From Bog-473 sp963750075 (GTDB lineage: Bacteria; Actinomycetota; Acidimicrobiia; Acidimicrobiales; RAAP-2), in the NCBI GenBank assembly GCA_963750075.1, contig CAVVPG010000001.1, forward strand, positions 1,178,001 to 1,242,000: a stretch of DNA of 64,000 nt, given 5' to 3'. The position numbers and the translations under genes were made by a program. Shown here one piece after another: positions 1-8,226 of this stretch (its first letter is position 1; every line of letters starts with the position of its first letter). The notes beneath the pieces are model-generated. The model was given only the letters and a program-made list of their open reading frames with translations, was not told the DNA's origin and ran no database searches.

Positions 1-2
1 TG

Positions 3-317
3 ACCCCCGACATGCTGGCCGACAACGTCCAGAACGCCGCCGCCAACGTCGTGGTGCAGTACGTCCAGATCAGCTACGGGCCCTGGCTCGAGAACTCCGA
101 GGGCGGGCTGGAGGTCCAGGCCGACCTGTACCCCAACGCGAGCGGCACGGCCGTCGTCTACCGCAACGGCGTTGCCATCCCCGCCACGTGGCACCGCTCC
201 ACGCTCGAGTCGCCCACGCAATTCGTCAACGCGTTCGGCGTGACCATCCCATTGGCGCCGGGCCAGACCTGGGTCGAGCTGGTGCCCACCACCGTCATGG
301 CGACGACCACGCCGTAG
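3..317 (+). CDS. DUF3048-family lipoprotein, C-terminal part only
   Basis: The reading frame enters from the left edge and stops at a TAG, so about 104 residues are visible and the start is missing. The segment carries the pattern of the DUF3048 (YerB-like) C-terminal domain: VVVQYVQI, a Gly-rich strand pair, GTAVVYRNG, an Ala-Thr-Trp-His element, then IPLAPGQTWVELVP just before the end. That domain follows a longer N-terminal DUF3048 half in exported lipoproteins of Gram-positive bacteria, and its biochemical role is not established. The next gene is convergent, ending 15 bases away. The domain call rests on recognised sequence pattern only, and the missing N-terminus prevents checking for a lipobox. 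Confidence 0.7.
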   Translation, partial: TPDMLADNVQNAAANVVVQYVQISYGPWLENSEGGLEVQADLYPNASGTAVVYRNGVAIPATWHRSTLESPTQFVNAFGVTIPLAPGQTWVELVPTTVMATTTP

Positions 318-332
318 CAGTCGGCCGGCGCC

Positions 333-1250
333 TCAGCGCGACGGCTTGCGCGCGACCACCGCCAGCAGCAGGCAGTCCTCGGCCGCCGCGAACACACCGG
401 GGTGCGCGCTGGCCTCGGCCTCGTCGAACACGCCGGCGGCCGCGCCGCGCCGCATCAGGTTGAGCCCCTTGCACTCGGTGACCTCGAAGCCGGCCCGTTC
501 GAGCTTGGCCACCAACTCGGACGCGCCGTACTCGATCTTGTGGTCGTGGTTCATCGGCGCGTCCGAGCGCAGGCGCCACAAAGGCCCGTTCGGGGTGTCG
601 AGACAGAACCATCCCCCGGGCGCGAGCACCCGGAACGCCTCCCGCACGACCCGGTCCCCGTCGGCCTCGCTGACGTGCTCAATGGACTGGCCGCTGTAGA
701 CGAGGTCGAACGAGCCGTCCGCGTAGCGCCCGAGATCGACCATGGAGTGGAACGCGAACTCGACCGGCCCGAGCTCGGAGAGCACCGGCTCACCGCTCGA
801 GCCGCCCTGGTAGATCTCGTCGCGCTCGTCGACGGGGAGGTCGACGACCACCAGGCGCTCGAAGGGATAGGGATAGCCGAGGTGTACGAGCGCCCCGTCG
901 GGCAGGCCCTGGTGCGTTCCCCCGAGGTCGAGGATGCGCGGGGCGCGGGGCAGGCCGGCCACGAACTCGCTCCGGCTCACGTGCATGGAGAGCAGGACGT
1001 TGCCGATGGGCACGCGGCGTCGGAACTCCTCGGAGTGGGCCAGCAACTCGGCGACGCCGTGCCGCGACAGCTCGCCCGTCGCCAGCTTGTGGCCGTAGTC
1101 GGCGGCGCCCACGGGGTCGGGCTCGCGATCGAGGATGACGTTGAAGGCCAGGCGCACCGACTGCTTGGGCGGGAGGTAGCGGAACGGCACGGTGGGGACG
1201 ACGCGGTCCAGGACGCGGTACGCCCGCTGCTTCCACTCCCTCGACGCCAT
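333..1250 (-). CDS. SAM-dependent methyltransferase with DUF4214-like N-terminal segment
   Basis: The protein is about 305 residues. Residues roughly 20-80 resemble the DUF4214 repeat (FNVILDREPDPVGAADYG, then LLAHSEEFRRR). The rest is a class I methyltransferase: ILDLGG as the SAM-binding motif I, FDLVYSGQSIEHV as the acidic/post-I region, and FRVLAPGGWFCLDTPNG as motif III-like. DUF4214 with a methyltransferase is typical of proteins acting on surface glycans or lipids, but the substrate cannot be inferred here. The ATG at 1250 is chosen because the family-like sequence begins just after it. A GTG at 1316 would add 22 residues, and neither has a strong ribosome-binding site. It lies downstream of recA on the same strand, where recX sits in many actinobacteria. 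Confidence 0.7.
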   Translation of the reverse strand: MASREWKQRAYRVLDRVVPTVPFRYLPPKQSVRLAFNVILDREPDPVGAADYGHKLATGELSRHGVAELLAHSEEFRRRVPIGNVLLSMHVSRSEFVAGLPRAPRILDLGGTHQGLPDGALVHLGYPYPFERLVVVDLPVDERDEIYQGGSSGEPVLSELGPVEFAFHSMVDLGRYADGSFDLVYSGQSIEHVSEADGDRVVREAFRVLAPGGWFCLDTPNGPLWRLRSDAPMNHDHKIEYGASELVAKLERAGFEVTECKGLNLMRRGAAAGVFDEAEASAHPGVFAAAEDCLLLAVVARKPSR

Positions 1251-1372
1251 CGCACCATTGTGGCTGCTGCGTGCCTCGCCACCGGTCCCGGACGCGAAGA
1301 CCTCCGGACCGGTCACCCGTGGGAGTGGCGGGGGCGGCCCGGAGGCTTCGGTGCTGTGAGGGGCGGGTGGGG

Positions 1373-3529
1373 CTAGGAGTCGAGCGTGATCGGCAGGTCG
1401 TCGGCGTCGACCGCGTCCTCGGCGGGATCGGCGAGGCCGTCGGCGTCGTCCACCTTGGGGGCCAGGCAGTCGCGCACCCGGTCGTTGATCTCGGCCATCA
1501 GCTGCGGGTTCTCCGAGAGGAACGTCTTCACGTTCTCCCGTCCCTGCCCGAGCTGCTCACCTTCGTAGGTGAACCAGGCGCCCGACTTCTTGATGAACCC
1601 GAGCTCGACCGCGACGTCGAGGAGCGAGCCCTCGCGGCTGATCCCCTTGCCGTACATGATGTCGAACTCGGCCTGCTTGAACGGTGACGAGCACTTGTTC
1701 TTGACCACCTTGACCCTGGTCCGGTTGCCGACCACGTCGGCCCCGTCCTTGATCGCCTCGATCCGCCGGATGTCGAGGCGGATGGAGGAATAGAACTTCA
1801 GCGCGCGGCCACCGGGAGTGACCTCGGGTGAGTTGTGCACCACCACGCCGTCCACCAGGTAGTTGTGGCTGTCCTCGACCTCGATGTCGAATCGCCGCAT
1901 GGAACGGGTGGGAGGCTTCACGTGGATGTCGGTCACCGGAAGGGCCACCAGCTCGTAACGCATGGGCGTGAAGTGGGGCTCGACCGCGAACCGGCCCCGG
2001 TAGGCCGGGAGCAGCTTGTACTCCATGCTCGGATGCACGAACGGGGCGATCAGGGCATGCAGCTTCGCCGTCTCGTCTTTGGCGAAGACCAGGAGGGCCT
2101 TCTTCTGCCCGCCGGATGCGACCAGCTTCGCCCGGATGTCCCAGGTGTCGGCCAGGTAGGCCACCAGGCGCTCACGGGTGGCCGGCTCCATCGCCTCGAC
2201 GCAGATGGTGGCCCTGCCGCTGAGTCCCGCCGTCCGGCTCTGCACCCCCTTCGAGCGGACAGTGAAGTTGGCGTCGTCCATGTACCACAGGGCGAGTGAC
2301 AGCGGCGAGAGGCGCTTCAGGTAGTCGTCGTCGAAGACCTTCTTCTTGTCGACGTAGACGCCCTGCCGCAGAGGGGCCAGCTCGGGCAGCGGCTGGAAGT
2401 CGTAGGTCACGACGCCGTCGGCCCGGGCGTGGCGGCTGAAGCCGATGTTGGAGAACAGGGAGGCCTTCCAGTCGGCGTACGCCGTCTGCTTGGCGGAGTG
2501 GGAATAACGGAACCGGGCGGCATGGCCAGTGCGCGACGGCGACAGCGCGCCGTCCCCCATGAGGGTGCCCGCCAAGGCCTCCCACTGGAACTCCGAGAGG
2601 TGGTGCGGCAGCGCCTCGAGCACCCGGTCGCCGACCTTCAGCTGGCCGGCTTCCCGCCACCCGCTCGGTGTGCGGATCAGGTGGTTCGAGGTGCAGGCCA
2701 GCTGGGCCCGCCCGTTCTTCGCCGGCTTGGCCACGGTGATCTGCAGGAATTGGTCGGTCTTCCCGTTGTCGAACCAGTTCACGACCTTCTTGGGCACCAC
2801 GGCCCCGACCTCCGGGTCGTAGGACAGCACTTCGACGGGGAGGCGCTGGTTGACGATCTTGCCGATCTTCTCCGTGCTCCCGTCGGCGAGGACGACGCGA
2901 GCGCCATAATTGAAGCACCCGTACATGACGCCGATCTTCTCCCGCAGCTGGTTGATGAAGATGGCGATGGTGCTCGACTTCGACAGCGTCCCGGTCAGCT
3001 TGCGCAGGGCCTGGGACATGAGGCGCGCCTGGAGGCCGACGTGGCTGTCCCCCATCTCACCCTCGATCTCGGCCCGCGGCGTCAGGGCCGCCACCGAGTC
3101 GATCACCAGGACGTCGAGCGCTCCCGAACGGATGAGCATGTCGGCGATCTCGAGCGCTTGCTCGCCGGTGTCGGGCTGCGAGATGAGGAGGTCGTCCACG
3201 TTGACCCCGATGGCCCGCGCGTAGACCGGGTCCATGGCGTGCTCCGCATCGATGTAGGCGCAGATTCCGCCGTTGCGCTGTGCCTCGGCCACCGCGTGCA
3301 TGGCCAGCGTCGACTTGCCCGACGACTCGGGCCCGTAGATCTCGACGATGCGGCCCCGGGGGAGCCCGCCGATGCCCAGCGCGAGGTCCAGGGAGAGCGC
3401 GCCGGTGGGGATGGACTCGATGTTCATCCCGACGTTGTCACCCATGCGCATGACCGAGCCCTTGCCGAACTGCTTCTCGATCTGGCCCAGCGCGGCGTCC
3501 AGCGCCTTCTCCCGTTCCGTTTCGGCCAT
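1373..3529 (-). CDS. recA: Recombinase RecA containing an in-frame intein
   Basis: The precursor has 718 residues, of which 356 are RecA, the normal family length. RecA features are the Walker A GPESSGKST (about residues 66-74), LLISQPDTGEQALEI, the Walker B LDVLVIDSVAAL and the L2 region FINQLREKIGV. RecA performs homologous strand exchange and activates LexA self-cleavage in the SOS response. The sequence jumps from VMYG to an unrelated 362-residue block and resumes as SPEVTPGGRALKFY, so splicing is needed for activity. The ATG at 3529 has GGAGGAG about 5-10 bases upstream. An earlier in-frame ATG five codons upstream overlaps that site and is unlikely. A LexA box lies about 115 bases upstream. 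No recX follows, and the next downstream gene is a methyltransferase. Confidence 0.97.
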   Translation of the reverse strand: MAETEREKALDAALGQIEKQFGKGSVMRMGDNVGMNIESIPTGALSLDLALGIGGLPRGRIVEIYGPESSGKSTLAMHAVAEAQRNGGICAYIDAEHAMDPVYARAIGVNVDDLLISQPDTGEQALEIADMLIRSGALDVLVIDSVAALTPRAEIEGEMGDSHVGLQARLMSQALRKLTGTLSKSSTIAIFINQLREKIGVMYGCFNYGARVVLADGSTEKIGKIVNQRLPVEVLSYDPEVGAVVPKKVVNWFDNGKTDQFLQITVAKPAKNGRAQLACTSNHLIRTPSGWREAGQLKVGDRVLEALPHHLSEFQWEALAGTLMGDGALSPSRTGHAARFRYSHSAKQTAYADWKASLFSNIGFSRHARADGVVTYDFQPLPELAPLRQGVYVDKKKVFDDDYLKRLSPLSLALWYMDDANFTVRSKGVQSRTAGLSGRATICVEAMEPATRERLVAYLADTWDIRAKLVASGGQKKALLVFAKDETAKLHALIAPFVHPSMEYKLLPAYRGRFAVEPHFTPMRYELVALPVTDIHVKPPTRSMRRFDIEVEDSHNYLVDGVVVHNSPEVTPGGRALKFYSSIRLDIRRIEAIKDGADVVGNRTRVKVVKNKCSSPFKQAEFDIMYGKGISREGSLLDVAVELGFIKKSGAWFTYEGEQLGQGRENVKTFLSENPQLMAEINDRVRDCLAPKVDDADGLADPAEDAVDADDLPITLDS
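1832..2917 (-). mobile_element. RecA intein with LAGLIDADG homing endonuclease
   Basis: The insert of 362 residues starts at Cys205 of the precursor (CFNYGARVVLADGS, block A). It has a block B with TSNH, two LAGLIDADG-like helices (LAGTLMGDGALS and LALWYMDDANF), block F RRFDIEVEDSHNYLVDG, and ends VVVHN immediately before a Ser in the C-extein. Cys1, the block B His, the penultimate His with terminal Asn, and Ser+1 are the residues needed for standard class 1 splicing. Both acidic residues of the endonuclease motifs are present, so the homing activity may be intact. The insertion point, between GVMYG and SPE, corresponds to the site I recall for the Mycobacterium leprae RecA intein rather than the M. 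tuberculosis one. The site naming is from memory. Confidence 0.95.
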
Positions 3530-3643
3530 CTCTCTCTCCTCCATGGTGTGCTCTGCGACCCGTACCGGCCTCGACCGGCGTTCTGCGGCGACCCTACGGC
3601 GGGGGTGTGACGGAGCCCCACCGGTGCTGCTGTCGGCATCATA

Positions 3644-3659
3644 ACGAACATGTGTTCGT
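3644..3659. promoter_or_regulatory. LexA-binding SOS box upstream of recA
   Basis: The 16-base sequence ACGAACATGTGTTCGT is a perfect palindrome matching the Gram-positive/actinobacterial LexA consensus CGAAC-N4-GTTCG. It is centred about 122 bases upstream of the recA start codon and 165 bases upstream of the divergent exported-protein gene. It most likely makes recA damage-inducible. The lexA gene is not in the window. Confidence 0.88.
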
Positions 3660-3815
3660 AGGACGTGGATCTCCGGCCTCCCGGGGTCCGTCGGAGAATG
3701 GTCGCCGCCAAGAGCCTCCCGCCCGGGCCCGGGAGACCCGCCGCGACCGGGCGGGACGCCTGCCGCGTGCGAAGCTGACGCCTCCCGGGCGGGACGTGCA
3801 CAGGAAGGGAGCGCG

Positions 3816-4565
3816 GTGAGGTTCGACAGAGGGCTGGTGGCCGGCGCGCTGCTCGGCGGCGCCCTGCTGGGGAGTGCACTGGCCACGGGCGCCGTCCCGG
3901 CGTCGGTCGCCGCGGCGTCGGACCCCACCAGCGCAGCGACGCTTTACCAGGAGGCCATCGCCACCACCAACGCGTGGTCGGTCCACTACGCCTCGGCGTC
4001 CACCCAGTCCAAGGTGACCCTCCTCGTGAGCGGCGACGCCGGCCCCGCGTCGGGGACCCAGACGGTCGCCACCGGGAAGGGATCCCTCACCGACAACGCG
4101 ACCATCGTCGTCATCGGCGGCATCACCTTTGTCAAGGGCAACGTGGGCGGGCTCGAGAACCTCGCCGGCATGAGCGCGTCCCAGGCCAACCTCGCCGCGG
4201 GCCAGTGGATCCAGTTCGCCACGACCAACTCCGCCTTCGCCCAGGTGGTCGCAGGCGTCCGCTCGCACGATGTCGCCCAGGAGCTGGCGCTGAAGGGTCC
4301 TCTCTCCCTCGGGCACCCGCGCACGATCGACGGCTATGCGGTCGACGCCGTTGAGGGGAAGCAGACGATCACCGGCCACAAGTCCCAGCGCGTCGTCCTC
4401 TACGTCCGCGCCCAGGGGACCCACGTCCCTGTGGAGGAGGACTCGCTGAACGCCGAGGGCCAGCACACCGCCGCCGAGCAGGTCACCTACTCCAAGTGGG
4501 GCGAGATCGTCCGCCCGGTGGCACCGCAGGCCACGGTTTCCATCGGCCCGGTCACCGCCACGTGA
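3816..4565 (+). CDS. Exported protein of unknown function, paralogue 1
   Basis: The 249-residue product starts at a GTG preceded by AGGAAGGGAG. Residues 1-34 form a signal peptide (RFDR, then a long Ala/Gly/Leu stretch ending near ASVAAAS) with no Cys for lipidation. The mature part has alternating short strands, with a motif HYASASTQSKVT followed by GSLTDNATIVVIGG and ending VTYSKWGE. The next gene encodes a clear paralogue with the same order (HFSSVASQSGVT, KKGSLTE, VTFSKWGE). The overall layout recalls LolA/LppX-like lipid-carrier folds, but I cannot establish that from sequence. Its function is unknown. The start site faces recA across a 286-base intergenic region. Confidence 0.75.
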   Translation: MRFDRGLVAGALLGGALLGSALATGAVPASVAAASDPTSAATLYQEAIATTNAWSVHYASASTQSKVTLLVSGDAGPASGTQTVATGKGSLTDNATIVVIGGITFVKGNVGGLENLAGMSASQANLAAGQWIQFATTNSAFAQVVAGVRSHDVAQELALKGPLSLGHPRTIDGYAVDAVEGKQTITGHKSQRVVLYVRAQGTHVPVEEDSLNAEGQHTAAEQVTYSKWGEIVRPVAPQATVSIGPVTAT

Positions 4566-4686
4566 TGGGGGTTGCGACCGCCCGACGCCGGCAGCCGCCC
4601 GGCGCGTGCGAGGATGTCCCCGTCCCCTCATCGGCCCAGCGGGCGTCCCGCGCCGCAGCGCAGGGTGCCCCAGGAGAGTGAAGTTC

Positions 4687-5493
4687 ATGCGCTCAATGCG
4701 CCCCATCCGCCCACACAACGCCGCGACGGCCGCGGCCGGAGGCACCGCACTCGCAACGCTCGCCGGCCTGGCCGTGCTCGCCGCCGGGCCGGCCACGGTG
4801 GGCGCCGCAACGACCCCGAGCGCCCAGTCCGAGTACCAGGCCGCCATCAAGGCGGTCGGGACGCAGGGCGTCCACTTCTCCTCCGTGGCCTCGCAGAGCG
4901 GCGTCACCATCCGGGTCGACGGCGACACCGGCGCCAGCTCGGGCACGCAGACCTTGACCGTGAAGAAGGGGTCGCTGACCGAGCGGGTGAGCGCACTGCT
5001 CGCCGGGTCGAATGGATACGTGAAGGGCAACGCGACCGCCCTCCACAACGTCATCGGGCTCACGAGCAGCCAGTCCTCCAAATACGCCGGGACCTGGCTC
5101 TCCTTCCCGACGTCGAACAGCGCCCTCGCACAGCTCGTCAGCGGGCTCTTGAGCTCGCAGGTCTCCGGCGAGCTGGAGATGAACGGGCCCTACACCTACG
5201 GCACCGCCGCGACGGTGAACGGCCAGAGGGCCGTGGCCGTGCACGGCTTCGTGAGCACGTCGAGCGGCAGCAAGGCGCCGGTGCTCCTCTATGTCGCAGC
5301 CACCGGCACCGCGCTCCCGCTCCAGGAAGTCACCAACCCCGGCCACGCGGGCGGCACGACGGCCATCCACGGCACGGTCACCTTCTCCAAATGGGGGGAG
5401 AAGACGAAGGTGAGCGCGCCCGGCAGCTCCGTCTCGTTGCTCAAGTTGGTGCCGGGCGCCACGTCGGGCGCCACCTCCACGACGGCGGGGTAG
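4687..5493 (+). CDS. Exported protein of unknown function, paralogue 2
   Basis: The product has 268 residues, with a basic N-terminus (MRSMRPIRPHN), a hydrophobic Ala/Leu segment and a likely cleavage near GAATTPS. The mature domain aligns along its whole length with the preceding gene product (YQAAIKAVGTQGVHFSSVASQSG, G-D-TGASSGTQTLTVKKGSL, FSKWGEKTKV), so the two arose by tandem duplication. It has a short Ser/Thr/Ala tail (TSGATSTTAG). The ATG at 4687 is preferred because GGAG sits 10 bases upstream. A GTG at 4678 lies too close to that site. The macro-domain gene begins 5 bases after the stop, so the two may be cotranscribed. Function is unknown. Confidence 0.75.
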   Translation: MRSMRPIRPHNAATAAAGGTALATLAGLAVLAAGPATVGAATTPSAQSEYQAAIKAVGTQGVHFSSVASQSGVTIRVDGDTGASSGTQTLTVKKGSLTERVSALLAGSNGYVKGNATALHNVIGLTSSQSSKYAGTWLSFPTSNSALAQLVSGLLSSQVSGELEMNGPYTYGTAATVNGQRAVAVHGFVSTSSGSKAPVLLYVAATGTALPLQEVTNPGHAGGTTAIHGTVTFSKWGEKTKVSAPGSSVSLLKLVPGATSGATSTTAG

Positions 5494-5498
5494 GCCGC

Positions 5499-5996
5499 GT
5501 GGTCCCGCTGCTGCAAGCGGCCATGGGCGACATCACCGCTGAACACGTGGACGCGATCGTCAACGCGGCCAATCGCCGCCTGCTCGGCGGCGGCGGTGTC
5601 GACGGCGCCATCCACCGTGCTGCGGGCGCCGAACGGCTGCAGGCCGCGTGCCGCGCCATCGGCGAGTGCCCACCCGGGCAGGCGGTGGTCACCGACGGGT
5701 TCGACCTTCCGGCGCGCCACATCGTCCACACGGTTGGCCCCGTCTGGCACGGCGGCGGGTCGGGCGAGCCCGAGATGCTCGCCTCGTGCTACCGCAGCGC
5801 GCTCGCCGTCGCCGACGAGGTGGGCGCCCGCACCATCGCCTTCCCGGCCATCTCGACGGGTGTGTTCGGCTATCCCCCGGCGCTGGCCGCCGAGGTCGCC
5901 GTGACAACCGTCCGCGCGGCGGACACCGACGTCACCCTCGTTCGCTTCGTCGCCTTCGACGCGGGCACCCTCGAGCACTACGTCGCGCTGCTTTGA
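5499..5996 (+). CDS. Macro-domain protein (ADP-ribose / O-acetyl-ADP-ribose hydrolase-like)
   Basis: The 165-residue protein is a single macro domain. It has the MacroD-type fingerprint: GDIT near the start, VDAIVNAANRRLLGGGGVDGAIHRAAG forming the ADP-ribose-binding loop with the Asn and Gly-rich stretch, HIVHTVGPVW, and FPAISTGVFGYP. MacroD enzymes remove ADP-ribose from acidic residues or hydrolyse O-acetyl-ADP-ribose in the cytoplasm. The GTG at 5499 gives a full first strand (VVPLLQAAMGDIT). The ATG at 5523 would cut that strand off. It starts 5 bases after the stop of the exported-protein gene and converges on the glycosyltransferase operon. No ADP-ribosyltransferase partner is visible nearby. 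Confidence 0.9.
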   Translation: MVPLLQAAMGDITAEHVDAIVNAANRRLLGGGGVDGAIHRAAGAERLQAACRAIGECPPGQAVVTDGFDLPARHIVHTVGPVWHGGGSGEPEMLASCYRSALAVADEVGARTIAFPAISTGVFGYPPALAAEVAVTTVRAADTDVTLVRFVAFDAGTLEHYVALL

Positions 5997-6018
5997 GCCG
6001 CAGCGCGCCGGGTCGGTG

Positions 6019-8226
6019 TCAGGAGCCGAGGTTGTAGACCGTCACCCCGCCCACCGTCTCGGCCGTGTAGTGCGACTCCACCCACGAGGTGATCTGCGAT
6101 GCGTCGTCGCTCGAGCCGCCCGCACCGCCCCCTGGTCCGGCGCCGCGACCGCCGGCGATGAAGTAGTGGATCTTGCCTCCGGCGACATAGTGCTCGAACT
6201 GGGCCAGCGTGGGTGCCGGGTCCGTCCCGTTGAAGCCGCCGATGGCCATCACCGGCTCACCGCTGGCCAGCTGGTAGCCGGCGGCCGAATTCGCGCTCAC
6301 CGTCGCCGCGGCCCACGTGTAGCGCCCGGCATTCGCCTGCAGCAGCCTGGTCAGCGCGGGGTTCGACTGGCTGGCGTTCAGGATCCCGCCGGCGCCGCCT
6401 CCGCCGAAGGCCCGGCCGAAGCCGCCCGTGCCCAGCGAGGGGGCTGCGCCCCCGGGGAACCCTCCCGGGAACCCGCCCGGGAAGGCGCCCCTGCCCGTCC
6501 CGGTGCGGGCACGGGGCAAGCCACCTCCGAACGAGGGTGCGACGCCACCGGGGAAGCCGCGACCGGGGAAGCCGCCGCCGGCGAAGGCGCGGGCGGCCCC
6601 ACCGAGGCCACCGCCCGGGAAACCACCGGGGCCGCCGAAACCGCCGGCCGGCGTCGGGGTCACCGTGGGGATGGCCCCGCTGTGGGGGGTGGCCGCCGTG
6701 GCGACCGTCGAGAACAGAGGCGCGGCGAGGGCGGCGGCGAAGCCGAGAGTCGCGACGAGGGCGACGGCGAGTCTCGGGACCGTGCGCAGCAACGGCAGAG
6801 CGAGGATGGCGACGACGCCGAGCGCGCCGGCCACCGCCACGAAGGGTCGCAGGGCAGGGAACCAGTTCGAGGTCCGCCCGAGGAGCGCGCAGCTCCAGAT
6901 GACGGTCGCCGCCAGGCCGGCAGCGAGTCCGGCCCGTCCGGCCCAACTGTCGCGGCGCTCCCACAGGCCCATGGTCGCGATCCCGACCAGGCCGCCGAGC
7001 GGCGCCGCCAGGGCGATCAGGTAGTACGGGTGGATGATGCCCTGGGCCAGGCTGATGACCAGGCCGGTGCTCACGAGGGAGCCGCCCCACAGCAGCAGCG
7101 CCGCGCGCTCGCGGTCGGTGCGTCGGGCCCGAAGGGTGATCCCCAGCAGGACGGCGCCCATCACGAGAGCGCCGGGCAGCAGCCACGACATCATGTTCCC
7201 GAACTCGGAATTGAAGAGCCGGGTGAACCCGGTCGGGCCCCACATGCTCCCGGCGACCCGGCCCCCGCCGACGCTGCCGGTCTCGTTGCCGGTGACCCGG
7301 CCGAACCCGTTGTAGCCGAAGATGAGATTCAAGATGCTGTTGTTCTGCGAGCCGCCCACGTACGGTCGATCGGCCGCCGGAGTCAGCGCCACGGCGGCCA
7401 CCCACCAGCCGGCCGCGACCAGCACCGACACGCCCATCACGACGACCTGCCACACCCGCCGCCACCAGCCCGTGGGCGCAGCGAGCAGGTAGACGACGGC
7501 CATCACGGGCAGGATCAGGAAGGCCTGCATCATTTTGGTGATGAACCCGAAGCCCACCAGCGTCCCGGCCAGGACGAGCCACTTGGTCTGCGCCCGCTCC
7601 AGGCCGCGCATGGTGGCGTACAGCGCGCCGGCGAGCAGCAAGGCCAGCATGGCGTCGGGGTTGTTGTAGCGGAACATCAGGGCGGCCACCGGCGTCAGGG
7701 CGACGACGGCGCCTGCGAGCAGTGCCGCCTGCGCGCTGAACCAGCGCCGCACGGACAGGTAGACCACGCCCACCGTCGCCACGCCCTCGAGTGCCTGTGG
7801 CGCCAGCACGCTCCACGAGTTGAGCCCGAAGATGCGCGCCGAGATCTCCATCGGCCACAAGAACGCCGGTGGCTTGTCGACCGTGATGAAGTTGGACGAG
7901 TCCGACGACCCGAAGAAGAAGGCCTTCCAGCTCTTCGTGCCCGCCTGCACCGCAGCCGAGTAGAAGGAGTTGCCCCACCCGCTCGCCCCCAGGTCCCAGA
8001 GGTACAGGACGGCCGTGGCCGCGAGAAGCGCGAGGAGGGCCGGCCGCACCCAGGGCGCATCGCTCTCCTTGCCTCGCACGAAGCGGGCCACCCGCCCACC
8101 CCGCGGGCCGGACGGCCACTCGTCCGCACGGGGGGCCGGCGTCGTGACGACGGGGGCGTCGTCGAGCTGCCGTGGTGCGTCGAGCACCGCCACGGGAGCA
8201 TGGGGAGCGGGCGTGAGGTCGGTCAT
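6019..8226 (-). CDS. GT39-type membrane glycosyltransferase (ArnT/PMT-like) with Gly/Pro/Phe-rich insert
   Basis: The 735-residue protein has about 11-12 hydrophobic segments between residues 60 and 490, including the family landmarks GWGNSFYSAAVQAG and FITVDKPPAFLWP after the first membrane span, the region that carries the catalytic acidic residue in GT39 enzymes. Such enzymes move a sugar from a polyprenyl-phosphate donor to an acceptor on the outer face of the membrane. After the last span comes an insert of roughly 90 residues made of GGFPGG-like units and Arg, then a compact C-terminal domain (YFIAGGRGAG, SHYTAETVGGVTVYNL). The start overlaps the upstream glycosyltransferase stop by 4 bases (ATGA), so the two are translationally coupled. 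The upstream enzyme probably makes the lipid-linked donor. Confidence 0.85.
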   Translation of the reverse strand: MTDLTPAPHAPVAVLDAPRQLDDAPVVTTPAPRADEWPSGPRGGRVARFVRGKESDAPWVRPALLALLAATAVLYLWDLGASGWGNSFYSAAVQAGTKSWKAFFFGSSDSSNFITVDKPPAFLWPMEISARIFGLNSWSVLAPQALEGVATVGVVYLSVRRWFSAQAALLAGAVVALTPVAALMFRYNNPDAMLALLLAGALYATMRGLERAQTKWLVLAGTLVGFGFITKMMQAFLILPVMAVVYLLAAPTGWWRRVWQVVVMGVSVLVAAGWWVAAVALTPAADRPYVGGSQNNSILNLIFGYNGFGRVTGNETGSVGGGRVAGSMWGPTGFTRLFNSEFGNMMSWLLPGALVMGAVLLGITLRARRTDRERAALLLWGGSLVSTGLVISLAQGIIHPYYLIALAAPLGGLVGIATMGLWERRDSWAGRAGLAAGLAATVIWSCALLGRTSNWFPALRPFVAVAGALGVVAILALPLLRTVPRLAVALVATLGFAAALAAPLFSTVATAATPHSGAIPTVTPTPAGGFGGPGGFPGGGLGGAARAFAGGGFPGRGFPGGVAPSFGGGLPRARTGTGRGAFPGGFPGGFPGGAAPSLGTGGFGRAFGGGGAGGILNASQSNPALTRLLQANAGRYTWAAATVSANSAAGYQLASGEPVMAIGGFNGTDPAPTLAQFEHYVAGGKIHYFIAGGRGAGPGGGAGGSSDDASQITSWVESHYTAETVGGVTVYNLGS

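Noticed and set aside
2429..3610. Long open frames antisense to recA, and similar ones opposite the GT39, Lhr, ALDH and oxoprolinase genes
   Set aside because: These are mirror frames of GC-rich codons, have Arg/Pro/Gly-biased composition and carry no start signals or domain motifs.
4678..4689. GTG at 4678 as the start of the second exported paralogue
   Set aside because: It lies immediately after the GGAG ribosome-binding site, which is too close. The ATG at 4687 has proper spacing.
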